Assembly (NCBI GenBank): GCA_021781095.1
Contig: JAJXXM010000202.1
Span: forward strand, 1 to 5,287
DNA: 5,287 nucleotides
Direction of reading: 5' to 3'
DNA from: a bacterium
GTDB lineage: Bacteria > Eremiobacterota > Eremiobacteria > Baltobacterales > Baltobacteraceae
Shown here: positions 1 through 5,219 of the stretch, one piece after another
Layout of the letters: the number at the start of each line of letters is the position of its first letter
How positions within the stretch are numbered: the stretch's first letter is position 1
Translations under genes and position numbers: made by a program
The notes under the pieces: model-generated
What the model was told of the DNA's origin: nothing
Databases searched by the model: none
The model's input: the letters and a program-made list of their open reading frames with translations, nothing else

Positions 1-396
1 ACCGGGCTCTTTTCCGTGCTCGTCGACGGCGACGATATGAACGAGCCCGTCAGCGATGCGGTGCGGTCGATTCTCGACGGACACATCGTCCTATCGCGCA
101 AGTTGGCTTCGGCGAATCACTACCCGGCAATCGACGTGCTCGAGAGCATCAGTCGCGTCATGCCCGACGTTGCCGACGAGAATCACCTCGCGGCCTGTTC
201 GGCGATTCGCGAATTGATGGCGACCTACCGCGAAGCCGAGGACTTGATCAATATCGGCGCCTACGTGGCCGGAAGCAATCCGCGCATCGATTTGGCGCTC
301 TCCAAAATGGAGGCGATCCGGCATTTTCTGCGGCAGGGGATGTACGAACATTCCGATTATGGTGCGACCCTCGCTTCCTTAATGAGCGTGGTGTAG
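1..396 (+). CDS. fliI: FliI, flagellar type III export ATPase (3' end, partial)
   Basis: The gene enters from the left edge, so only the last 131 residues are present. FliI is the F1-beta-like hexameric ATPase at the cytoplasmic face of the flagellar export gate, where it unloads substrates from chaperones. What is visible is the end of the catalytic domain and the helical C-terminal domain. GDDMNEPVSDAVRSILDGHI near the start is the conserved FliI/SctN segment after the nucleotide-binding core. It is followed by LSRKLA...HYPAIDVLESISRVM, then YREAEDLINIGAYVAGSNPRID and a terminal helix ending in a FLRQG-type motif. The Walker A and B motifs lie outside the window. FliI is preferred over a virulence SctN homologue because fliJ follows 3 nt after the stop codon, and the GAY.xGS.P.ID ending is typical of FliI. 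Codon use matches the downstream genes. Confidence 0.95.
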   Translation, partial: TGLFSVLVDGDDMNEPVSDAVRSILDGHIVLSRKLASANHYPAIDVLESISRVMPDVADENHLAACSAIRELMATYREAEDLINIGAYVAGSNPRIDLALSKMEAIRHFLRQGMYEHSDYGATLASLMSVV

Positions 397-399
397 CGC

Positions 400-870
400 G
401 TGGCAACCTTTCGCTTTCGCCTCGATCCCGTACTGGTGCAACGCAAGCGCGTCGTCGAGCGCGAGCAAGGCCTCGTCGCGATCGCGCAGCGCGCGCACGA
501 TGCGGCGCTCGCAGAATTCCGTCGGCTCGATGCCGAGTTTGCCGAGCACTCGCGCATCCTTCGCTACGAGCACGCGCGCCTGACGACCGATGAATTGGTG
601 CTGATCTACGGGCATATCAGCTATCTCGATCGGGCGATGGATGCCGCCAAACGCGATCTCGATCTCCGCAAAAGCGAACTCGATGCCGCGATGTACGCCC
701 TCCACGAAGCGATGAAGCGAAGGAAAGTCGTGGAGACCCTCAAAGATCATGCGCTCGGCGCATTTCGCCTCGGGGAGATGCGACGCGAGCAAAACGAGCT
801 CGACGACGGTAACGCGCGTCGCGACGAGCGCCGGAGCGCGCTCGAAGCCGAGAGAGGAGGCCACCGGTGA
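400..870 (+). CDS. fliJ: FliJ, flagellar export chaperone/ATPase stalk protein
   Basis: This gene encodes 156 residues, close to the usual 140-150 for FliJ, and is almost entirely charged alpha-helix without membrane segments. FliJ forms an antiparallel coiled coil that inserts into the FliI ring, like F1 gamma, and links ATPase and export gate. The N-terminus FRFRLDPVLVQRKRVVEREQ matches the family opening (F.F.L..VL..R...E). The most conserved patch, RRKVVETLKDHALGAFRLGEMRREQNELDD (residues 107-136), matches the FliJ C-terminal K.lE.Lker....y..ee.r.Eqk.lDe pattern. The start is GTG at 400, three bases after the fliI stop, with no clear Shine-Dalgarno sequence, so translation is probably coupled to fliI. 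The TGA stop overlaps the next gene's GTG (GTGA). The family is weakly conserved, so context contributes strongly to the call. Confidence 0.92.
   Translation: MATFRFRLDPVLVQRKRVVEREQGLVAIAQRAHDAALAEFRRLDAEFAEHSRILRYEHARLTTDELVLIYGHISYLDRAMDAAKRDLDLRKSELDAAMYALHEAMKRRKVVETLKDHALGAFRLGEMRREQNELDDGNARRDERRSALEAERGGHR
855..860 (+). promoter_or_regulatory. Strong ribosome binding site for the MotE-like gene
   Basis: AGGAGG lies inside the last codons of fliJ with 6 bases before the GTG at 867. It is the only perfect Shine-Dalgarno sequence seen in the left operon, and it supports the 867 start over later candidates. Confidence 0.75.
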
Positions 871-1517
871 TCGTCACACGCCAACGTCGCAAGCCCTTTC
901 CGATCGGTCGGCTCATCCTGCCGATCGTCGCTATCCTCGCGATCGTCGGAGCCTTTCTGTGGCCGCCTTCGCGGGCTGCGATTACCGCGGGTCCGCTCGC
1001 GCCGATCTGGCAGAACCTCGGAGCGCGCTTCGCCGTCGTCGCCGCCCCGTTCCATTTTGCGGCGCAGAACCAACTGATCGCCCGGCGCAATCACGAGATC
1101 GTAACGCTCCAGGCGCAGCTCGCCGATGCCCAGCGGAAGCTGGCGGCGACCGAGAGCGCCACGACGGCTTTGAAAGCGCGCGTCCAACAACTCGATGCGC
1201 AAGTCGCGCAGGCGCGTTCGAAGGCACCGCCGGCACTCGTGAAGCCCGCCGCCTCCCCGGGAGCGTTCGGTGCTTCGAGCGCCGCGTCGGGCTCCGACCT
1301 CGCCGCTTCGGCGACCCCCGACGACCGACGCGTTGCCGCCGATTGGGCGGCGATGGATCCGACGAACGCCGCGAAGGTGGTGCAACGGCTCCCCGTCCCC
1401 TACGACGCGAAGATTTTCTCGCTGATGTCGGCGAGCGATGTCGGCGCGATCCTCGATGCATTGCCGCCGGCATTCGCCGCGCGCATCACGCAAGAAAACC
1501 CGACCCTCAAGCCATAA
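867..1517 (+). CDS. MotE/MgtE_N-like membrane-anchored coiled-coil protein of the flagellar operon
   Basis: This encodes 216 residues with a clear layout. A basic N-terminus (TRQRRK) is followed by one hydrophobic segment at about residues 15-32 (LILPIVAILAIVGAFLW) without a cleavage site I would trust, so it is probably a signal anchor with the rest outside the cytoplasm. A coiled coil spans about 68-118 (QNQLIARRNHEIVTLQAQL and onward, rich in Gln/Ala/Leu heptads). A Pro/Ala/Ser linker spans about 119-152, and a small helical domain about 154-208. That last part, WAAMDPTNAAKVVQRLP...DAKIFSLMSASDVGAILDALP, has the repeated 'M.p..AAkil..L' signature of MgtE_N domains, as in MotE, the chaperone of the stator protein MotC. 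The same layout is found in proteins encoded after fliJ in other bacteria. The role is likely flagellar (stator or motor assembly), but this is inferred from architecture and position. The gene overlaps fliJ by 4 nt and ends 3 nt before trpE. Confidence 0.72.
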   Translation: MIVTRQRRKPFPIGRLILPIVAILAIVGAFLWPPSRAAITAGPLAPIWQNLGARFAVVAAPFHFAAQNQLIARRNHEIVTLQAQLADAQRKLAATESATTALKARVQQLDAQVAQARSKAPPALVKPAASPGAFGASSAASGSDLAASATPDDRRVAADWAAMDPTNAAKVVQRLPVPYDAKIFSLMSASDVGAILDALPPAFAARITQENPTLKP

Positions 1518-1520
1518 CGC

Positions 1521-2882
1521 GTGCGCTCGACTCTCACTCAAACCGTTCGGACGCGCACGATCGCTTCCGATACGCTGACGCCGATCCTTGCCTATCGCGC
1601 GCTCGCACAACGAGGCGCAAGCTGCCTATTGGAGAGCGTCGATGCGGGCGGCACGCTCTCGCGCTATTCGTTCGTCGGCTTCGATTACCGTGCGACGCAG
1701 CGCTTCGAGAGCGTTGCGACCATGTACGACGAGATTCGCGCCTTCGTGGACGCCTATCGTCCGCCCGCCGATGCGCCGCCGGGCGGGGGCGTACTGCTCG
1801 CCTTCGCGTACGACGCCGCGCGCGCGCAGGCGCGGCTCCCCGCGCGAGCGGCGGATGCTCCGCAGATGCCTGCGGCGGTCGTTTCGGTTCCCGGAACCTG
1901 GCTGATTTTCGACCACTACACGCATAGTCTCACGCTTTGGTGTTGCGACGATGCCGGAGGCGATCTCGATGCCCGGATCGACGAATACGTCGCGCGATTG
2001 CTCGAAGCGCGCGCTTCGCTGCCGGGCGCATTCCGAGCGCGCGGTCCGATCCGCGCGAGTATGGATCGCGACGAATATCTCGGCCTGGTCGACCTCGCGC
2101 AGCGGGCGATCGAGGACGGCGACGTCTACCAGCTCCAACTCGGTATTCGCTTCGATGCGGCGCTGGAAGGCGATCCCCTCGATTGCTATCGCGCGTTGCG
2201 CCGCCGCAACCCATCGCCGTATATGTTCTTCGTCGATACGGAGTTCGGCGCACTCTTCGGCGCATCGCCGGAGTTTCTGGTTCGTCTCGACGGACGGCGC
2301 GCGCGCATTCGCCCGCTCGCCGGTACACGCGCGCGCGGCGAGAACCCCGAGAGCGACGCCCGTATCGCTGCGGAATTGCTCGCCGACGAAAAAGAGCGCG
2401 CCGAACACGTCATGCTCGTCGATCTCGGGCGTAACGATCTCGGATCGGTCTGCAAACTCGGCAGCGTGCGCGTCGAGGAATTGCTGCAGATCGAGCGGTA
2501 CAGCCACGTCATGCACATCGTCTCCGATTGCGTCGGCGAAATGCGCGACGATTGCGATGCGCTCGATCTCTTCGCTGCCGGTTTTCCCGCCGGAACGGTA
2601 ACGGGGACGCCGAAAATTCGGGCGATGGAGCTCATCGATGCGTGGGAGCCGGTCACGCGCGGCTTCTATGCGGGAAGCGTAGGACGCTGGAGCTTCGAAG
2701 GGGATTTCGATTCGTGCATCACCCTGCGCAGTCTGCACGCGTCGGAGGGACGTATCTGGTGGCAGGCCTCCGCCGGCATCGTCGCCGATAGCGTTCCGGC
2801 CTCGGAGTATGCCGAGATTCTCCAAAAGACGCGAATCGCGCGCGCGATGCTGGGACTCGAGGATGAGGCGGCGACGAAATGA
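1521..2882 (+). CDS. trpE: Anthranilate synthase component I (TrpE)
   Basis: The enzyme converts chorismate plus ammonia (delivered from TrpG) to anthranilate and pyruvate, the committed step of tryptophan synthesis. At 453 residues it is slightly shorter than many TrpE proteins (about 460-520). The N-terminal domain has TLTPILAYRAL at about 18-28 and LLES at 36-39, the element that binds feedback tryptophan. The chorismate-binding domain (about 180-440) shows RPLAGTRARG (264-273), DEKERAEHVMLVDLGRND (289-306), FPAGTVTGTPKIRAME (355-370) and AGIVADSVP (418-426), followed by E429, E432 and K436. Ala267 in the 'AGTR' motif is the TrpE form, where typical PabB has Lys, so anthranilate is favoured over aminodeoxychorismate as product. 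The start is GTG at 1521, 3 nt after the preceding stop and without a Shine-Dalgarno sequence. It leaves a normal-length N-terminus. The QLQLGIRF segment (204-211) and SAG at 417-419 (usually GAG or GGG) differ from common TrpE consensus, so some doubt about exact substrate remains. Confidence 0.92.
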   Translation: MRSTLTQTVRTRTIASDTLTPILAYRALAQRGASCLLESVDAGGTLSRYSFVGFDYRATQRFESVATMYDEIRAFVDAYRPPADAPPGGGVLLAFAYDAARAQARLPARAADAPQMPAAVVSVPGTWLIFDHYTHSLTLWCCDDAGGDLDARIDEYVARLLEARASLPGAFRARGPIRASMDRDEYLGLVDLAQRAIEDGDVYQLQLGIRFDAALEGDPLDCYRALRRRNPSPYMFFVDTEFGALFGASPEFLVRLDGRRARIRPLAGTRARGENPESDARIAAELLADEKERAEHVMLVDLGRNDLGSVCKLGSVRVEELLQIERYSHVMHIVSDCVGEMRDDCDALDLFAAGFPAGTVTGTPKIRAMELIDAWEPVTRGFYAGSVGRWSFEGDFDSCITLRSLHASEGRIWWQASAGIVADSVPASEYAEILQKTRIARAMLGLEDEAATK

Positions 2883-3457
2883 GAGTGCTGTTCGTCGATA
2901 ACTACGATTCCTTTTCGTATAACGTCGTGCACCTGCTCGCTTCGCAGTGCGCTACGGTGCGGTTCGTGCACGCCGATGATCCCGCGCTCGGAATCGAGAC
3001 GCTCGACGAAGTCGACGCGATGACGGTCGGGCCGGGGCCGGGGGAGCCGCAGGATACGCCGATGCTGGGGCGGCTGATCGCCGCCGCGATCGAGCGCGAC
3101 CTCCCGACGCTGGGGGTCTGCCTCGGGCAGCAAGCGATCGGCGAGAGCCTCGGGGCGCGCGTCGTTCATGCGCCGCGGCCGATGCACGGGAAGACCGACG
3201 CGATCGAACACCTCGGACGCGGCCTCTTCGCCGGGCTGCCGAATCCATTTCGGGCGACCCGCTATCACTCGCTCGCGCTTGAGCCGACCTCGCTGCCCGC
3301 GGGAATCGAGGTCCACGCTCGGAGCGCCGACGGGGTGGTCCAGGGGATCGCCGTGAGCGGGAAGCGCTGCTTCGGAGTCCAGTTCCACCCGGAATCGGTG
3401 CTGAGCGAGTGCGGCGAGGCACTCGTCGCCAACTTTTTCGCCCTCGCCTCGCGGTAG
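2879..3457 (+). CDS. trpG: Anthranilate synthase glutamine amidotransferase subunit (TrpG)
   Basis: This is a class I glutamine amidotransferase of 192 residues, the normal size for free-standing TrpG/PabA. It hydrolyses glutamine and channels ammonia to TrpE. The N-terminus VLFVDNYDSFSYNVVHLL is the family hallmark. VGPGPGEP (50-57) forms the oxyanion/hinge region. GVCLGQQAIGE (79-89) carries nucleophile Cys81. HGK (103-105) is the conserved loop that marks TrpG/PabA. RYHSL (128-132) and FGVQFHPESVLSE (165-177) supply His170 and Glu172, so the catalytic triad is complete. The ATG at 2879 overlaps the trpE stop (ATGA), indicating translational coupling and matched expression of the two subunits, and a GATGAGG-like ribosome site lies about 11 bases upstream. 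TrpG and PabA cannot be told apart by sequence; the protein may also serve folate synthesis. trpD and trpC do not follow within the window. Confidence 0.95.
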   Translation: MRVLFVDNYDSFSYNVVHLLASQCATVRFVHADDPALGIETLDEVDAMTVGPGPGEPQDTPMLGRLIAAAIERDLPTLGVCLGQQAIGESLGARVVHAPRPMHGKTDAIEHLGRGLFAGLPNPFRATRYHSLALEPTSLPAGIEVHARSADGVVQGIAVSGKRCFGVQFHPESVLSECGEALVANFFALASR

Positions 3458-3464
3458 AGCGGGC

Positions 3465-3477
3465 GGCCGAGACGGCC
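3465..3477 (+). terminator. Weak GC hairpin after trpG
   Basis: GGCCG-AGA-CGGCC makes a 5-bp all-GC stem 8 bases behind the trpG stop. A further GGCC at 3481-3484 allows alternative pairing. There is no T-tract, only a general shift to AT-rich sequence from about 3486, so termination or attenuation here is possible but not shown. Confidence 0.22.
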
Positions 3478-3524
3478 TGAGGCCTTGCACGAATAAATGC
3501 TCATATGTATAGGTCTTTAGCAAA

Positions 3525-3553
3525 TTGTTTTGTTCATATAAACATGGTATTAT
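3525..3553 (+). promoter_or_regulatory. Sigma70-type promoter of the HTH/Fic cassette
   Basis: TTGTTT (3525-3530) and TATTAT (3548-3553) are separated by exactly 17 bases, the optimal spacing. They lie in a stretch that is 26% GC (3491-3580) within a roughly 65-70% GC region. Transcription would begin near 3560, giving a leader of only about 15 bases before the ATG at 3577. TTGTTC (3530-3535) is an alternative -35 with poorer spacing. The promoter gives the cassette its own transcription independent of trpEG. Confidence 0.6.
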
Positions 3554-3582
3554 ATTGAACGAAAGAACACATATATATGAAC
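3532..3582. repeat. Inverted half-sites overlapping promoter and start codon, probable operator
   Basis: GTTCATATA at 3532-3540 is matched by a perfect 9-base inverted copy TATATGAAC at 3574-3582, which includes the start codon of the HTH gene. An imperfect inverted copy TATATTGAAC sits at 3551-3560. Centres are about 20 and 22 bases apart, near two helical turns, so dimers could bind the same DNA face. A weaker relative, GCTCATAT, is at 3499-3506. The sites lie between -35 and -10, just behind -10 and over the start codon, which would suit autorepression by the HTH protein encoded downstream. Binding is inferred. Confidence 0.5.
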
Positions 3583-4041
3583 GCAAGACAAGCTGCCCTT
3601 GCCCGTAAGCAATTGGAACGGCGCCTGGCCCCGCTTCGGGCGATGAAGCTCGTGGCTCCCCCCAAAGGCTGGATCAGGGCCATTCGGGAGTCGCTCGGCA
3701 TGACCGCCCGCCAACTTGCGGCCCGAATGGGCGTCGGGCTCTCTCGTATCCCGGTCATCGAAGGAGCGGAAATCACCGGTTCGACCACACTAAAGACGAT
3801 GCGGCAGGCTGCCACGGCGATGAACTGTACCTTCGTCTATGCCTTCGTGCCGATCGAGCCCCTCGACGATATGCTGCGCGATCGCGCGACGGAAAAGGCG
3901 CGGGCGCAGATCGAGCGGCTCGATCACACGATGCGCCTTGAAAATCAGGCGCTCCTCAAATCAGACCTTGCCGCCGAACAACAGCGCACGATCGACGTCG
4001 TCCTTTCCGGCTCTCTACGTGGCCTGTGGGAGGATGAATAG
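3577..4041 (+). CDS. Mobile mystery protein A-like HTH regulator, possible Fic antitoxin
   Basis: This encodes 154 residues, the normal size for the mobile mystery protein A family (TIGR02612). That family is known from plasmids and other mobile regions and is always paired with a downstream Fic protein. The order is a basic N-terminal helix (ARKQLERRLAPL, about 9-20), the linker with PPKGWIRAIRESLGMT, an Xre/Cro-type HTH at about 31-84 (TARQLAARMGV as helix 2, recognition region GLSRIPVIEGAEI) and then STTLKTMRQAATAMNCTFVYAFVP, a family signature. A helical C-terminus follows. Within it TMRLEN (T118, E122, N123) fits the [S/T]xxxE[G/N] motif by which class I antitoxins such as VbhA obstruct the ATP pocket of Fic enzymes. 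The protein may therefore both repress its promoter and inhibit its partner; the second role is inference. ATG 3577 has a very short leader and a poor Shine-Dalgarno sequence. GC content (about 65-68% in sampled blocks) is host-like despite the AT-rich upstream region. Confidence 0.87.
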   Translation: MNARQAALARKQLERRLAPLRAMKLVAPPKGWIRAIRESLGMTARQLAARMGVGLSRIPVIEGAEITGSTTLKTMRQAATAMNCTFVYAFVPIEPLDDMLRDRATEKARAQIERLDHTMRLENQALLKSDLAAEQQRTIDVVLSGSLRGLWEDE

Positions 4042-4639
4042 GATCGCCGTGCCCGATCCACTGTTCGATGGTGACGATGACGTCAACACACCACTTACCG
4101 TCGAGGAACGCGGCGCGCTCCTCCCGTCCTATATCACGTTGCGGCACGAGTTGAATGAAGCCGAGCAGGTGAATATCGATGCCGCTCAGCGCTGGGCCGA
4201 ATCCCGCAGACGCGATATTCTCGACCGGGCGTTTCTAAGCGAGCTGCACCGACGGATGTTCGGCGACGTGTGGAGTTGGGCGGGGCAATATCGCACGACC
4301 CCCCGCAATATCGGCGTCGAAGCCTATCGAATCGTCACGGAGGTTCAGCAATCCATCGACGATGCGCGTTATTGGGTCGAGAACGCCACCTATCGACCTG
4401 ACGAAATCGCGGTGCGCTTCAGCCACCGCCTCGTTTACATTCATCCTTTTCCGAATGGGAACGGGCGTTTTTCGCGTCTTGTTGGCGATTTTCTCGCTCG
4501 TCAGCTTGGGCAGCCGCCGTTCACATGGGGGCGGCTGAGCCTGGTCGATGCTGGAGAGACTCGGGCACGATACGTCGCAGCGCTACAGGCCGCCGACAAT
4601 CACGATATAGGCTCGTTACTGCGCTTTGCGCGTTCGTAA
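4034..4639 (+). CDS. Mobile mystery protein B-like Fic-domain protein, probable AMP transferase
   Basis: This encodes 201 residues. Fic enzymes usually transfer AMP from ATP to a Ser, Thr or Tyr hydroxyl of a target protein. The active-site loop is complete: HPFPNGNGRFSR at 137-148, with catalytic His137, phosphate-binding GNGR and the second Arg148 that an inhibitory glutamate normally engages. MFGDVWSWAGQYRTT (75-89) is the conserved Fic beta-flap/helix region. The N-terminal NTPLTVEERGALLPSYITLRHELNEAEQVNI (18-48) matches mobile mystery protein B (TIGR02613). There are no membrane or secretion signals, so the target is probably intracellular. The start is uncertain: ATG 4034 overlaps the upstream gene by 8 nt but has GGGAGG directly abutting it, while GTG 4049 has AGGA at a 5-base spacing and would give 196 residues. 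Sampled GC of 53-60% is lower than in trpEG, consistent with transfer. The target is unknown. Confidence 0.9.
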   Translation: MNRIAVPDPLFDGDDDVNTPLTVEERGALLPSYITLRHELNEAEQVNIDAAQRWAESRRRDILDRAFLSELHRRMFGDVWSWAGQYRTTPRNIGVEAYRIVTEVQQSIDDARYWVENATYRPDEIAVRFSHRLVYIHPFPNGNGRFSRLVGDFLARQLGQPPFTWGRLSLVDAGETRARYVAALQAADNHDIGSLLRFARS

Positions 4640-4748
4640 TCGGCTTTACTCTGTCGAGCTACCCGCATTTGAAGAATCGGGGGATCGACAAAAAATCCAA
4701 CGTTGCAAGAATGTTTTCATAAAATTGAGCGTGCATGAGGGTGAACTT

Positions 4749-4784
4749 GGATCTGGATTGCATCGATCCGATCCTTCTAATTTT
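4749..4784 (+). terminator. Possible terminator of the HTH/Fic cassette
   Basis: GGATC (4749-4753) pairs with GATCC (4770-4774) and, after one bulged T, GGAT (4755-4758) pairs with ATCC (4766-4769). This gives 9 bp closed by a 7-base loop. TTCTAATTTT (4775-4784) follows immediately. The stem is only moderately GC-rich and the T-tract is interrupted, so this is a fair but unproven rho-independent terminator, about 110 bases behind the Fic gene stop. Confidence 0.4.
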
Positions 4785-4808
4785 GTCAACGGTCTGCAAT
4801 TTAAGGCG

Positions 4809-4820
4809 TTCGTCGACGAA
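4809..4820. repeat. Perfect 12-nt palindrome TTCGTCGACGAA
   Basis: TTCGTCGACGAA is its own reverse complement, in non-coding sequence. Its centre is about 36 bases from the centre of the 4842-4860 palindrome, and both share a CGTCG/CGACG core. It could be a protein binding site; no adjacent gene explains it. Confidence 0.45.
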
Positions 4821-4841
4821 AGTCAAAACGCTCGGGGGCTG

Positions 4842-4860
4842 GAAACGACGCCGTCGTTTC
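4842..4860. repeat. 19-nt inverted repeat with 9-bp arms
   Basis: GAAACGACG and CGTCGTTTC flank a single central C (4851). The symmetry is perfect over 18 paired positions. No T-tract follows on either strand, which argues against a terminator. The one-base centre looks more like a dimer binding site or a recombination/replication-associated site than a folded RNA. Confidence 0.55.
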
Positions 4861-5205
4861 AGCCGACCATATCTTTGGGGTGTGCGTTATGGCCGAAGGG
4901 GTCGAAGCCGAAGAACGATAGGAAACCTTGCGGCGTCTACCGTGCGACGAGGCGAAGTGGTCTTGGTTTAGCGACCTGATTGACGTTGCAGCTCTGCGCG
5001 ATCGAAAACAGGAGATTGAATCGGGGTTCCGCGGCAAGGAGAGCTGCAAGCGGCGCACTGGGAGGCCGGGTTCACGTGATAGCCTTTGGTTGGCGGGCGA
5101 GGATAGCAGCTAGGTCAGGGCGGGCTGCCGCGCTCGACGGCCTGTTGGCTCGTCCGAAGCCGAAGGAGTCCCCTGTGAGTCAACGCAATCGGCTTCATGG
5201 AAGAG

Positions 5206-5219
5206 CCTTCGGCCGAAGG
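5206..5219. repeat. Perfect 14-nt palindrome CCTTCGGCCGAAGG
   Basis: CCTTCGG is followed directly by its reverse complement CCGAAGG. Related pieces occur nearby: GGCCGAAGGG at 4891-4900 and GCCGAAGG at 5159-5166. The role is unknown; in GC-rich DNA such sites are less surprising than elsewhere. Confidence 0.45.

Noticed and set aside
749..1927. 392-codon open frame on the + strand covering parts of fliJ, the MotE-like gene and trpE
   Set aside because: It runs across three well-supported genes in another frame, is arginine-rich with low complexity and has no recognisable domain. Long shadow frames are expected at this GC content.
1626..2825. 399-codon open frame antisense to trpE
   Set aside because: trpE motifs are intact on the + strand. 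The antisense product has no family features and reflects GC-rich codon bias.
2666..3586. 306-codon open frame antisense to the end of trpE and all of trpG
   Set aside because: It covers the complete catalytic sequence of trpG and the trpE end, and its start lies inside the AT-rich promoter region without a ribosome site.
3600..4041. SRIPVIEG in the HTH region as the Fic inhibitory motif
   Set aside because: The spacing is SxxxxxEG, not [S/T]xxxE[G/N], and it lies in the DNA-recognition part of the HTH. The TMRLEN match further on is better.
4735..4971. 78-codon frame starting MRVNLDLDCIDPILLILSTV
   Set aside because: The short hydrophobic start looked like a toxin or leader peptide, but the rest is an arginine-rich run, there is no Shine-Dalgarno sequence and the terminator-like hairpin sits inside it.
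4626..4979. 117-codon + strand frame overlapping the end of the Fic gene
   Set aside because: No ribosome site, no domain and mixed composition; it spans the candidate terminator and both palindromes.
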